A stretch of 64,000 nt of DNA from JAIXRY01 sp031972855 (lineage in GTDB: Bacteria > Patescibacteriota > Minisyncoccia > Phycocordibacterales > UBA9973), in contig DALYDY010000002.1 of NCBI GenBank assembly GCA_031972855.1, positions 1 through 64,000 on the forward strand, in the 5' to 3' direction. The position numbers were made by a program, and so were the translations under genes. The notes beneath the pieces are model-generated. The model saw nothing but the letters and a program-made list of their open reading frames with translations, did no database searches and was not told where the DNA came from. Below, one piece after another: positions 49,405 to 58,015 of this stretch; position 1 is the first letter of the stretch; the number at the start of each line of letters is the position of its first letter.

Positions 49405-49995
49405 ATGCAAGATGAAGAAGAAATAAAAAATGAAGACTCTTTTGATGATTCTGTTGAATCAGACTTTCAATTTGTCGAAAGTGACGAAGAGGGAAATGCT
49501 CTACCTCAAAAAGATGTAGTAAAGAAACTTCGCGAGGAGAATAAGACTCTTCGTAAAGAACGGGATGAATATCTAGTAGGGTGGCAAAGAATGAAAGCCG
49601 ACTATGTAAATCTTCAAAAAGACGAGGAAGCAAAAAGAAAAGATTTGAAGAATTATGTAACTATTTCTCTTGTAGAAGACCTTCTCCCAACACTCGACGC
49701 TTTTGATATGGCATTTGCAAACAAGGAAGCATGGGAAAAAGTAGATTCGAATTGGCGTGCAGGTGTGGAATATATTCAGCAACAATTCACCCGTACACTT
49801 GATGGATATGGTGTGTCTAAGATTGATAAGACAGGAGTCATATTTGACCCAAATCTCCATGAATCTGTAGAGACAATAAGTACTGAAGATGAATCACAAG
49901 ACCATATGGTTGCAGAAATTGTTGGTTCTGGATACAAAATGAATGATCGTGTAATTCGCCCAGCAAGAGTGAAGGTATATAGTTTTGTAAAATAA
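49405..49995 (+). CDS. grpE: Nucleotide exchange factor GrpE
   Basis: 196 residues. Exchange factor for DnaK. An acidic N-terminus, long coiled-coil helix (about 38-85: KLREENKTLRKERDEYLVGW), then LVEDLLPTLDAFDMAF and the beta-domain VIFDPNLHESVETIS...GYKMNDRVIRPARVKV. Its own TATAAT (49391-49396). dnaK and dnaJ lie 5 and 14 kb away instead of adjacent. Confidence 0.95.
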   Translation: MQDEEEIKNEDSFDDSVESDFQFVESDEEGNALPQKDVVKKLREENKTLRKERDEYLVGWQRMKADYVNLQKDEEAKRKDLKNYVTISLVEDLLPTLDAFDMAFANKEAWEKVDSNWRAGVEYIQQQFTRTLDGYGVSKIDKTGVIFDPNLHESVETISTEDESQDHMVAEIVGSGYKMNDRVIRPARVKVYSFVK

Positions 49996-49997
49996 TT

Positions 49998-50528
49998 ATG
50001 CAATCAAAAAACAATTTAGAACTCAAATATATGTGCGAAGACTTTTCTAAAATAAGAACTATTTTGAAAAGTATTGGAGCTCAAAAAGAAATAGTTAAAA
50101 AACAAAAAGATTACTTCTTTAATTTACCTGCTATTGTTGAAAAGAAATCAGGAAGACTAAAATTAAGATTAGAGAATGAATCACAGATACTAGTCTTCTA
50201 TACACGCCCAGATTTTTCTGAAAAATCAAAAACTGTTGCTGAAGTGTCTTTGTATGAAGTAAAAGATAAAGATTTTCTTCCTTTTCTAATTATGTCTCAC
50301 GGAATAAAAGGTGTAGTTGAAAAGAAGAGAGAAGTTTGGCGTCTTGATAATACTGTTTTTCATTTAGATACTGTAAAAGGTGTTGGAAGTATTTTTGAGG
50401 TAGAACTACAGAAACATGGGAAAATTACAGATAAAGATATTAATTTATTTAGTGAATTTAAATCACTACTCATGCCTCATCTTGGAAAAATAGTAAAAGG
50501 TTCAAATATTGATTTGGTTTTGAAGTAA
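49998..50528 (+). CDS. CYTH domain protein (class IV adenylate cyclase / thiamine-triphosphatase fold)
   Basis: 176 residues. Triphosphate-tunnel fold: NLELKYMCEDF at the N-terminus (canonical ExExK with the first E replaced by N), KQKDYFFNLP, GRLKLRLENES, and KKREVWRLDNTVFHLDTVKG then VGSIFEVEL. Acts on a triphosphate substrate; whether cyclase or phosphatase is unclear. 2 nt after grpE. Confidence 0.85.
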   Translation: MQSKNNLELKYMCEDFSKIRTILKSIGAQKEIVKKQKDYFFNLPAIVEKKSGRLKLRLENESQILVFYTRPDFSEKSKTVAEVSLYEVKDKDFLPFLIMSHGIKGVVEKKREVWRLDNTVFHLDTVKGVGSIFEVELQKHGKITDKDINLFSEFKSLLMPHLGKIVKGSNIDLVLK

Positions 50529-50533
50529 AATAC

Positions 50534-50851
50534 ATGATTGAACTTACTCTTTTAGTTATATCTTTATTTATATTGTCATTCTTTTTAAAAATTCAATTAT
50601 TTTTATTAATTTTGGTCTTTGTATTTATTCTAATGAAGTTTGATTTTATTGTGTTTGATAGAAAAGTATTTTATTTTCAAATATCTCACATTGTTAAAAG
50701 AGGAAAAATCATTAATCTTCGAGAATATGATGCTATACATAATTATGTAGAAATGTTATTCGAAATTGATAATGACTCTTTTGCTGATAGAGAAGATGTA
50801 AAGATATATAATAATCTTTTAGTTAATTTTCACAATAAAAACAATAAATAA
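50534..50851 (+). CDS. Hypothetical membrane protein
   Basis: 105 residues, family not recognised. The first 45 residues are two hydrophobic helices (LTLLVISLFILSFFLKI, FLLILVFVFILM); the rest is a charged cytosolic-looking tail. Starts 5 nt after the CYTH gene, so it may share its transcript. Confidence 0.55.
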   Translation: MIELTLLVISLFILSFFLKIQLFLLILVFVFILMKFDFIVFDRKVFYFQISHIVKRGKIINLREYDAIHNYVEMLFEIDNDSFADREDVKIYNNLLVNFHNKNNK

Positions 50852-51129
50852 AACTCCTAAATACAGGATTTTATTATTTGTTTAATTATTGCTTTTATTT
50901 ATTTTTATATATATAATCATTTTGGTTTTAGATGTTTATAGCCCCTCCTTTTTGTCTAGAATGCTCCTTATTTAAAGGTAAATTACGTAGATGATATAGT
51001 CTTTAGTATCTTACGTATGGGTAGCGTTAAAGACAAATGTCCCAATCTAGCTAGCTGGATTGGGATAATTTATTTATTGTTGACATTTATGGACTAAAGC
51101 GTATTATGTAAACAAATTAAAACATAATA
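50852..51129. other. Gene-less stretch with hairpin and promoter
   Basis: No gene is seen. There is a weak terminator AAACTCCTAAATACAGGATT at the left, a stem CCCAATC/GATTGGG at 51041-51064, and a TTGACATTTATGGACTAAAG promoter near 51080 whose TTATGTAAACAAATT leader is of the cassette type. TAAATTACGTAGATGATATA at 50978 weakly recalls the left end of repeats R3-R6. Confidence 0.45.
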
Positions 51130-51705
51130 ATGAAAAATATCTTAACTTTTAAAACAAAGAAAGTAAAAAATCTCTTTGTTCAGTTTTTTGAAACAGATTC
51201 CCCTGGACTTGGAGATACTGTAACTTTTAATCTAAAACCTTCAGAAAATACAGAAGAGAAAATTTATCAGAAGGTATTAAATTTGGAAAATCAATACCGA
51301 AAAGAAGGAGATTCTTCTGGAAGAAAAGTTGTTTTTAGATATTGGGTAACAGAAATAGAAACCATTACTGATAATAGATCGGAGTTTGGGCATGAAAATC
51401 AATCTTCTTCAAAAAATATTGGAATTATTGCTCTTGTTACACATGTGCGAGGTGAAATTTTAACTATTGCTGAGGTTCTAGCTCTTCATTTTGCAAACAA
51501 ACTACCGTCTGATGTAAAAACTGAATTTTCAAATTTTATCTCTAAAGAATTAGAATTTGATGAGAAAAATTTAACAAAAAGTAATTTGCAAAGAATGGTC
51601 ATTATGGTTCCTGGAGAAGGAAGAAGGTGTGCGTTTTTTGATCAAGTTATTCACGAAGAGAATGTTAAAGTTTTTCCAAAAGATCAGCTTGTTCCTATTT
51701 TTTAG
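51130..51705 (+). CDS. Hypothetical protein
   Basis: 191 residues, family not recognised, soluble. NLENQYRKEGDSSGRKVVFR and a C-terminal MVIMVPGEGRRCAFFDQVIH. Its promoter and leader look like those of the cassettes in 1-18 kb, so it may be a stray cassette. Followed by a short terminator (ACAGCCACTACAGGCTGTTT) at 51707-51731. Confidence 0.6.
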   Translation: MKNILTFKTKKVKNLFVQFFETDSPGLGDTVTFNLKPSENTEEKIYQKVLNLENQYRKEGDSSGRKVVFRYWVTEIETITDNRSEFGHENQSSSKNIGIIALVTHVRGEILTIAEVLALHFANKLPSDVKTEFSNFISKELEFDEKNLTKSNLQRMVIMVPGEGRRCAFFDQVIHEENVKVFPKDQLVPIF

Positions 51706-51740
51706 ACAGCCACTACAGGCTGTTTTTATTTTAACAAAAG

Positions 51741-51800
51741 AGGATCGAGTGAAATTCGAATCCCAAATCTTTCTTTATATTAATTGTGACTAATTAATTT
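51741..51800 (-). repeat. Fragment duplicated from the paaX-like gene
   Basis: 51755-51781 (27 bp) is identical to 53003-53029 inside the PaaX-like gene on the same strand. Minus-strand reading gives NIKKDLGFE and then diverges to a stop. It is probably a relic of a second paaX-like copy or a recombination footprint. Confidence 0.6.
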
Positions 51801-51872
51801 TTATTAAAAAATATAGATATTGACAAGACAATAATAAATATGCTATAATTTTTTCAGATTAAATAAAAAACA

Positions 51873-52859
51873 ATGAACTTTAACAATTTCTCTGCCTACT
51901 ATGGAAGTATAGTACTAGTATGGCTTGTCCTCCTCACATTACTTAGCGTTGCTTGTATATGTGCTTATGTTTGTTATAAAGATTACCTTGTATATCTTGA
52001 AAACAAACTAACTCTTAATGAAGAGCGTAAATTTAGTTTTCAATTTATTATCAAACTCCTAGAGATTGAAAGATCACTTAATGAATTCAAATCAAAAAAG
52101 CGTTTCTTTAAGAGGTTTATAGTTGGTCGCACAAAAACCCTTCTTTATGAGCAAAAAAATAGACTACTTTCTTTAATAAATGAAAAAGAATTTCCTTTTG
52201 GATTTTTTGGAATTCAATTTAAACAGATCTATGAAAATTCATTTAGAACTCCTTTTGATGAGATTCGAACCTTGTCGCAAGATAAGGATAAAACTTTATT
52301 CACTAATGATTTTGTAAGGAATATTCTTTCAGAAAAACTCTTTTTTCTATATCGTGAAGAAGGAAACAAAATTCTTTCTCATGTAAAGAAAAATCCATTG
52401 AAGAAAATATCATTATTAAATGAATTCTTTAGATTGTCGCGAGAGTATTGGAATGTAAGTGGTGGTTCTTGGTTATTTCTTAAATTCAGAACAGAAGCAT
52501 TTAGTAGAGTCTATTCGTTGATTGAAAAAATAATTGATGATACTTGTAAAATGAGAAAAAATACTTCTTCTGATATTAGATCATACAATGCATTGGCACA
52601 ACTATTACTAGATACAGAACATATTTTTTCATACTATTCATTCAATGACATGTATGATAGGGAAATACACTCATCGTTATACTCTCTACATGAACGAATT
52701 GTTCAAGCTATGGAAGAGTTTGCCTTCGAAATGGCAAAAGGAGCTATTGGCGAAAAAGAAATAAATAAAGAAGTTTTTTTACACTGGTCATCTTTAGTTA
52801 AGGAAAATTCAGATTTTGTAAAAAGCCTTCAAAAGATTAAAGCTATCAATATTGATTAG
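51873..52859 (+). CDS. Hypothetical membrane-anchored protein
   Basis: 328 residues, family not recognised. One N-terminal membrane helix (about 12-34: SIVLVWLVLLTLLSVACICA), then a long helical, Lys/Phe-rich cytosolic domain resembling LemA-like or DUF-type helical bundles only in general character. Promoter TTGACAAGACAATAATAAAT then TATAAT. Confidence 0.65.
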   Translation: MNFNNFSAYYGSIVLVWLVLLTLLSVACICAYVCYKDYLVYLENKLTLNEERKFSFQFIIKLLEIERSLNEFKSKKRFFKRFIVGRTKTLLYEQKNRLLSLINEKEFPFGFFGIQFKQIYENSFRTPFDEIRTLSQDKDKTLFTNDFVRNILSEKLFFLYREEGNKILSHVKKNPLKKISLLNEFFRLSREYWNVSGGSWLFLKFRTEAFSRVYSLIEKIIDDTCKMRKNTSSDIRSYNALAQLLLDTEHIFSYYSFNDMYDREIHSSLYSLHERIVQAMEEFAFEMAKGAIGEKEINKEVFLHWSSLVKENSDFVKSLQKIKAINID

Positions 52860-52865
52860 TTTTTA

Positions 52866-52908
52866 TTAAAAATCCCCAAACCGTTACCGGAGGGGATTTT
52901 ATTTTTTG
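52866..52908. terminator. Bidirectional terminator
   Basis: AAAAATCCCCAAACCGTTAC then CGGAGGGGATTTTATTTTTT between convergent genes. Confidence 0.75.
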
Positions 52909-52920
52909 ATATGAGAATTT

Positions 52921-53490
52921 TTATTTTATCTGAAATATTTTCTTTAATTCTTTTTCTGTTATTTCATCAATACTGTTTGTTGTTATTATTACCATCTCTG
53001 TTTCGAATCCCAAATCTTTCTTTATATTCATGAATAAGTGCTCGAGTGGAAAAGGGGAGATCCAAGCGGAATTTTTTAGACATACGAATCCAGCTTTCTT
53101 GAGAAGATAACGCAAGCTTTCTCGCTCATTCTTTCTTGATTCTGGAATATCTATTAGAACCATTCTCCATTGACCATCCCAAGTAGAAGGTACTATGACT
53201 GTATCTTCGTCTAATTTGAGTGAAATAAGCTTCTGACGACCCTCTTTTGTAATTCTCAGATACGTGTCGTTATCAGAGTGAAGTGTCTCTACAAGGCCAT
53301 TTTCAGCCATATTTTTGAGGGCTCTAGTTACTGCATAAGACTTATTTTGTCTGTCTTTCGTTGAAGCTTGCCCATCCGCAGGATTAGGAATCTTCCCTAT
53401 AACGTTTTCTTTTATAGAATCAATAGTATAAGCCCTCTTATTTCCAAGAGATTTTAAGATTTCTTTTGTAATGTGTGGGCTTTTTGCCAT
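52921..53490 (-). CDS. PaaX-like transcriptional regulator
   Basis: 189 residues. An N-terminal winged helix (about 30-75: AVTRALKNMAENGLVETL, YLRITKEGRQKL) and the Cas2-like ferredoxin domain of PaaX (WDGQWRMVLIDIPESRKNER, LRYLLKKAGFVCLKNSAWIS, PFPLEHLFMNIKKDLGFETE). Such proteins are frequent in CPR genomes; they repress catabolic genes elsewhere and the Cas2-like part may have nuclease ancestry. Not next to cas genes here. Confidence 0.8.
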   Translation of the reverse strand: MAKSPHITKEILKSLGNKRAYTIDSIKENVIGKIPNPADGQASTKDRQNKSYAVTRALKNMAENGLVETLHSDNDTYLRITKEGRQKLISLKLDEDTVIVPSTWDGQWRMVLIDIPESRKNERESLRYLLKKAGFVCLKNSAWISPFPLEHLFMNIKKDLGFETEMVIITTNSIDEITEKELKKIFQIK

Positions 53491-53671
53491 AAAATAAAGA
53501 GATTTAACGATTATATTTTATGAGCATCCTGAACCACCTATTTTATAAAGGGTGGTGAAGGGTAGTCATATTAATATTGACAGTATATCATAATCGAATA
53601 TAATATCAACATATATTTAGTGGTCGCTAAATACTTGTAAAAAATAAGATATAGATATATAATTAAATTCT

Positions 53672-54040
53672 ATGATGCCAAGATATCTTTCTCAAAGTAT
53701 TCAATTATCGGGATTAGAACAAAAAGAATGGTTTCATAAGTGGCGAAAAAGTGTCTTTACAATTTGTGCTGTTATTCCTTTGTTAATGTCTGTAATTTCT
53801 GATCATTTTGGCTTTTTTAATGTCCAAGGACTATTAATTTTAGGGGGCTTATTAATTTGTTTAGTTCTATCTTTAACTCCTTCTTTAAATATTTTTAAAA
53901 AGGATGGAGATAGTAAAAAAATGTTAGTATTCAGAGCCCTCACTATGTCAATTGGTTTTGTAGTTTTAATGGGATTTATGGTACTTATTGCTTTATTTGT
54001 AATACCTTTTACTTCAAATTTATTAATTAATTATATATAA
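53672..54040 (+). CDS. Hypothetical membrane protein
   Basis: 122 residues with three membrane helices (about 28-45, 50-70, 92-117). WFHKWRKSVFTICAVIPLLM is the first. Family not recognised. Promoter TTGACAGTATATCATAATCG at 53578. Confidence 0.65.
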   Translation: MMPRYLSQSIQLSGLEQKEWFHKWRKSVFTICAVIPLLMSVISDHFGFFNVQGLLILGGLLICLVLSLTPSLNIFKKDGDSKKMLVFRALTMSIGFVVLMGFMVLIALFVIPFTSNLLINYI

Positions 54041-54045
54041 AATTT

Positions 54046-54471
54046 ATGTCAATGACACAAATAGTGCTAATTAAAAAATCCGAACTTCCAAACAAGGATG
54101 TATTGGAGAAAGCGATTAAGAGTTTAGGTTTTAACTTTAAATTCCTGGAAGACTTTAAAGACTTTGACGGTCTAGATGAAATATCTTGTGAAATAAATGG
54201 GGTGCAGACTAGTTTTGAAATTTATTTTAATAGTATTGATGATTTGTTGACTGATTTTCCTGAACTAAAAGACAAGGTTAAAGATTTTGATTATGGAGTT
54301 TCTTTTGTTTGGGGTGCTGATTATGCAGCTGCTGCTTGTATTGGAATAATATCAATAGCTTTGATTGATATATGTAATTCAGAAATTTTTTATACAGATG
54401 ATGAAATATGGTATTCAAAAGAAATGTTGATAGAAGATATATCTTTGTTTTTAAAAGAATTAGGAAAATAA
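54046..54471 (+). CDS. Hypothetical protein
   Basis: 141 residues, family not recognised. Acidic, with ISCEINGVQTSFEIYFNSID and a short hydrophobic segment (AAAACIGIISIALIDI). Its size, acidity and SMI1/Imm-like alternation of strands recall immunity proteins, but no toxin is nearby. Starts 5 nt after the membrane gene. Confidence 0.6.
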   Translation: MSMTQIVLIKKSELPNKDVLEKAIKSLGFNFKFLEDFKDFDGLDEISCEINGVQTSFEIYFNSIDDLLTDFPELKDKVKDFDYGVSFVWGADYAAAACIGIISIALIDICNSEIFYTDDEIWYSKEMLIEDISLFLKELGK

Positions 54472-54492
54472 TTATTAATTAATTCAAAATAT

Positions 54493-54939
54493 ATGGAAAC
54501 AGAATTATCAGACGGAGAAAAACTTATGAATTCATTGATTCCTTTTGCTTAGCAGCAATTAGAAAAATATGGAGGATTCGCACCTTTTGCAGCAATGCTT
54601 ACAAAAGACGGAGAAGCTCATCTTGGTATGGCTGATCCTGATAAATTAGAAAATACAGAAGGTGTTGCATTGTCTCAAGAATCTATAGATAGAATAATTT
54701 CTGCTCATAGAATAGAAGTAGAAAAAGATAATTTATTAGCCTCAGCGATTTGTTTTGATACTAGTGTTTCAAGAGATGGTAAAAACAAAGAAAGCGCTGT
54801 CGCTGTTGCAATAGAAGAAGAGAATGGAAAATCTGTAACTGTTTTTATTCCATATACCAAAAATTTTTTTGGAAAAATAAAATACGGAGATTTATTTGGA
54901 TCACAAAAAGAAAAAAATATTTTTATTAACTTAAATTAA
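54493..54939 (+). pseudogene. Conserved hypothetical gene interrupted by in-frame TAG
   Basis: ATG 54493 opens METELSDGEKLMNSLIPFA, then TAG at 54550-54552, then QQLEKYGGFAPFAAMLTKDG and on to 54939. The part after the stop (GGFAPFAAMLTKDG..., TVFIPYTKN) belongs to a widespread unnamed bacterial family, and the helix before YGGF is normally uninterrupted, so this is a nonsense mutation (for instance CAG to TAG). A shorter product from ATG 54595 is possible. Ends 12 nt before dnaK. Confidence 0.7.
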
Positions 54940-54951
54940 AAAAACAATCAT

Positions 54952-56862
54952 ATGTCAAAAATAATCGGAATAGACTTAGGAACAACAAATAGTGCTGTAG
55001 CGATTATCGAAGGTGGTCAACCAAAGATAATTGAAAACATAGAAGGGTCACGTACAACTCCTTCTGTTGTTGCTGTTGCAAAAAATGGTGACCGTCTTGC
55101 TGGACTTCTCGCGAAGCGCCAAGCAGTGACAAATCCTCAAAATACAATTTATGGTATTAAGCGCTTCATGGGACACCGCTTTGAAGATGCTGAAATTCAA
55201 AAGACACAACAAACAGCTCCATTCAAAATTCAAAAAGGAACTGACGGAGGTGTAGAAGTGAATATTGGTGATAAGTGGAATCGTCCAGAAGAAATTTCTG
55301 CAATGATTCTTGCGAAGATTAAAGCTGATGTAGAAGCAAAGATTGGTGAAAAAGTTACAGAAGCGATCATTACTGTACCTGCATACTTCAACGATGCTCA
55401 AAGAAAAGCCACAAAGGATGCTGGAGCAATTGCAGGTCTTGATGTGAAGCGTATTATCAATGAACCAACAGCAGCCGCTCTCGCATACGGATTCAACACA
55501 AAGAAAAACGAGAAGATTGTAGTGTATGACTTCGGAGGAGGAACATTCGACGTTTCAGTACTCGAAGTATCTGATGATGTTATCGAAGTGAAGTCTACAG
55601 ACGGAGACTCACACATGGGAGGACGTGATATCGACCAAAAGATTATCAACTGGCTCGTAAATGAATTCAAAAAGAAAACAGGTATCGATATTTCAAAAGA
55701 CCCTCTCGCATTGCAACGTCTCGATGAAGCCGCCGAAAAAGCAAAGATTGAACTCTCTACAACTCCAGAAACAGAAATCAATATCCCATTCATCACTTCA
55801 GGTGCAAATGGTCCAGAACACTTGGTAGAGAAAATGACTCGTGCAACTCTCGACTCTATTGCTGAAGAATACATTACTCGCTCTATCGAAATCACAAAGC
55901 GCGCAATGGAAGCTTCACCTTTCAAGATGGATGAAATAAACGAAATCATTATGGTAGGAGGTCAGACTCGTATGCCGGCGATTGTAGAAGCAGTGAAGAA
56001 ACTCTTTAATGGAAAAGAACCAAACCGTTCTATCAATCCAGATGAGGTTGTAGCTCTCGGTGCTGCTGTACAAGCTGGTGTTCTCCAAGGTGATGTGAAA
56101 GATGTGCTTCTTCTCGATGTTATTCCTCTATCTCTTGGTATAGAGACTCTTGGTGGTGTAGCGACAAAATTGGTAGAAAGAAATACAACTATTCCTTCAT
56201 CAAAATCTCAAGTATTCTCTACTGCTGCAGACAATCAGACAAGTGTAGAAATCCATATTACTCAAGGTGAACGTCCAATGGCGTCTGACAACAAATCTCT
56301 AGGTAGATTTGTCCTCGAAGGAATTCCACCAGCACCACGCGGTATGCCACAAGTTGAAGTTACTTTTGATGTTGATGCAAACGGAATATTGAACGTAAAA
56401 GCAAAAGAAAAGACTAGTGGAAAAGAACAATCAATCCGTATCGAAGCCTCATCAGGTCTTACAGACGCAGATATTAAGCGTATGCAAGACGAAGCCGCAG
56501 CACACGCAGATGAAGATGCGAAGAAAAAAGATTTGGTTGATGTGAAGAATACATGTGAAATGACTATCTACTCAGCCGAAAAATCTCTCAAAGATGCAGA
56601 AGGAAAAATTTCTGAAGATATCAAAAAAGGTGTTGAAGAAAAAGTTGCTACAGTGAAAAGTGTAAAAGAAGGTTCTGATGTAGAAGCAATCAAAAAAGCT
56701 CTAGAAGAACTCTCAACAGAAATGTCTAAAATTGGTGAAGCGATGATGAAAAATCAATCAGAAGCACAACCAGAAGGACAAGCAACAGAACCTCAACCAG
56801 AGGAAGTAAGAGAAGCCGAAAGTACAGAATCTAATGAAAGCACTGGAGGTGCCGAGAAATAA
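54952..56862 (+). CDS. dnaK: Chaperone DnaK (Hsp70)
   Basis: 636 residues, full length. ATPase domain with IGIDLGTTNSAVA, VYDFGGGTFDVSVLEV, IIMVGGQTRMP; substrate domain with LLLDVIPLSLGIETLGGV; a lid and an acidic Gln/Glu-rich tail without the usual EEVD-like end. Codon use is somewhat more GC-rich than neighbours, as expected for a highly expressed gene. No CIRCE element is seen upstream. Confidence 0.97.
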   Translation: MSKIIGIDLGTTNSAVAIIEGGQPKIIENIEGSRTTPSVVAVAKNGDRLAGLLAKRQAVTNPQNTIYGIKRFMGHRFEDAEIQKTQQTAPFKIQKGTDGGVEVNIGDKWNRPEEISAMILAKIKADVEAKIGEKVTEAIITVPAYFNDAQRKATKDAGAIAGLDVKRIINEPTAAALAYGFNTKKNEKIVVYDFGGGTFDVSVLEVSDDVIEVKSTDGDSHMGGRDIDQKIINWLVNEFKKKTGIDISKDPLALQRLDEAAEKAKIELSTTPETEINIPFITSGANGPEHLVEKMTRATLDSIAEEYITRSIEITKRAMEASPFKMDEINEIIMVGGQTRMPAIVEAVKKLFNGKEPNRSINPDEVVALGAAVQAGVLQGDVKDVLLLDVIPLSLGIETLGGVATKLVERNTTIPSSKSQVFSTAADNQTSVEIHITQGERPMASDNKSLGRFVLEGIPPAPRGMPQVEVTFDVDANGILNVKAKEKTSGKEQSIRIEASSGLTDADIKRMQDEAAAHADEDAKKKDLVDVKNTCEMTIYSAEKSLKDAEGKISEDIKKGVEEKVATVKSVKEGSDVEAIKKALEELSTEMSKIGEAMMKNQSEAQPEGQATEPQPEEVREAESTESNESTGGAEK

Positions 56863-56929
56863 TTTTGAGGTGCAAGAAGTAAACAAAAATTCAGAAGAAA
56901 AATAATAAATTTATTATTTAGAAATAATA

Positions 56930-56966
56930 AAAATCTCAAGCAATTGCTTGAGATTTTTATTTTTGA
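56930..56966 (+). terminator. Rho-independent terminator
   Basis: AAAAATCTCAAGCAATTGCT then TGAGATTTTTATTTTT. Confidence 0.8.
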
Positions 56967-57017
56967 CAAATATATTATTAAATGGTAATCTAATAAAAAT
57001 TTAACAACCAAAAAATT

Positions 57018-57608
57018 ATGGAAAATATACTAGAAAACGAAAGACACATTGACTTTGTAGTTGGTGAAGCTTTTAAACACGCAGAAGAAAATGAGGAAGG
57101 GATTAAAACCTGGATTATTGATGACTTTGAAAAATTCATCTGGAAACCATCAGAAAAATTACATGTAAAAACAGACTTATTAATTTTTCTGAGTAAAATA
57201 AAAAAATACATTTTACCAAAAGAACAAGATGATTCTGTTACTATTAAAATTACTAGTGCATTGGAAATAAATCAAAATGATTTCTGGATATTTGCTTATT
57301 TACTTACTATTAAACCAAAATTAGGGACAAAAGTTTTTGATTTTGATGTAAGAGATAAAACATATATGTTTTTCTTAAAGCTTGGTGAAAAAAAATACCG
57401 AATAGAGATCAGAAATTCAACAGTCTATTGCCATTCAATGTATGTAAGTAGTTTTGATGCCAAATATAATTGTCCTCAGGGATACTATGATACAAATAGA
57501 AAGGGTCATATTTTTTTGTATACAGAAAGTAAACCAAATAAAAACACTATTATGTCATTGTGTGAAGAAAAAAATAGAAAAGAACTTTTAGAAAATTTAA
57601 GAACATAA
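57018..57608 (+). CDS. Hypothetical protein
   Basis: 196 residues, family not recognised, soluble. WIIDDFEKFIWKPSEKLHVK and a C-terminal half with FDAKYNCPQGYYDTNRKGHI. Promoter TTGACAAATATATTATTAAA directly after the dnaK terminator. Terminator GCCTGTAATAT..ATATTGCAGGC (57629-57656) follows. Confidence 0.6.
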   Translation: MENILENERHIDFVVGEAFKHAEENEEGIKTWIIDDFEKFIWKPSEKLHVKTDLLIFLSKIKKYILPKEQDDSVTIKITSALEINQNDFWIFAYLLTIKPKLGTKVFDFDVRDKTYMFFLKLGEKKYRIEIRNSTVYCHSMYVSSFDAKYNCPQGYYDTNRKGHIFLYTESKPNKNTIMSLCEEKNRKELLENLRT

Positions 57609-58015
57609 AAAAATAATCTAAAAAGTTAGCCTGTAATATGACAAATATTGCAGGCTTTTATAATGATTGACAATTAAATTTTATTATTATAAAAAACTTT
57701 CCTTATAGAAAGTCACAATGGATGCAGGTAGTTCACTTTTTATAAAATTTACCAAATACGAAAGAATCTACGTATCCTGTCATAGACAAAAAGTTGCATA
57801 ATTTGCCAAATTAGATACCGGTTCGAAAATAGTAGTTTAGGTAAAAGACATAAAAAAGAAAGAAACCAAAAAATAATGTAGTATTCCAATTTTGGAATAT
57901 TCAACCCAACACCTCATCCAATTTAGGATGAGGTGTTTTAAGTTTTATTACTCAGATATTCTTTCTCATCCTAAAATAGAAATTAGGATTTTGTTTTGTC
58001 TGATATAATTAATTA
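57609..58015. other. Gene-poor stretch: terminator, decayed reading frame, terminator, promoter
   Basis: Holds the terminator at 57628-57660, a TTGACA promoter (57667-57672), the decayed frame at 57718-57876, a terminator AACACCTCATCC/GGATGAGGTGTTTT (57908-57940) and TATAAT (58004-58009) for the next gene. The set promoter-frame-terminator is that of a small dead gene. Confidence 0.5.
57718..57876 (+). pseudogene. Decayed short reading frame
   Basis: ATG 57718 encodes MDAGSSLFIKFTKYERIYVS then CHRQKVA and TAA (57799-57801); the frame goes on as FAKLDTGSKIVV, a TAG, and VKDIKKKETKK to a final TAA at 57876. Could also be a small RNA leader; family not recognised. Confidence 0.35.

Noticed and set aside
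54550..54552. Reassigned TAG or TGA codon in this organism
   Set aside because: TAG and TGA end several genes properly (for example 1130-1381 with TAG, 6527-6952 and 32127-32645 with TGA), and core proteins have no in-frame TAG or TGA.
54900..54951. CIRCE operator upstream of dnaK
   Set aside because: No TTAGCACTC-N9-GAGTGCTAA-like palindrome is present before dnaK, grpE or dnaJ.
55398..55949. A 183-residue antisense frame inside dnaK
   Set aside because: Codon-mirroring of the highly expressed dnaK gene explains it; no promoter or start context.
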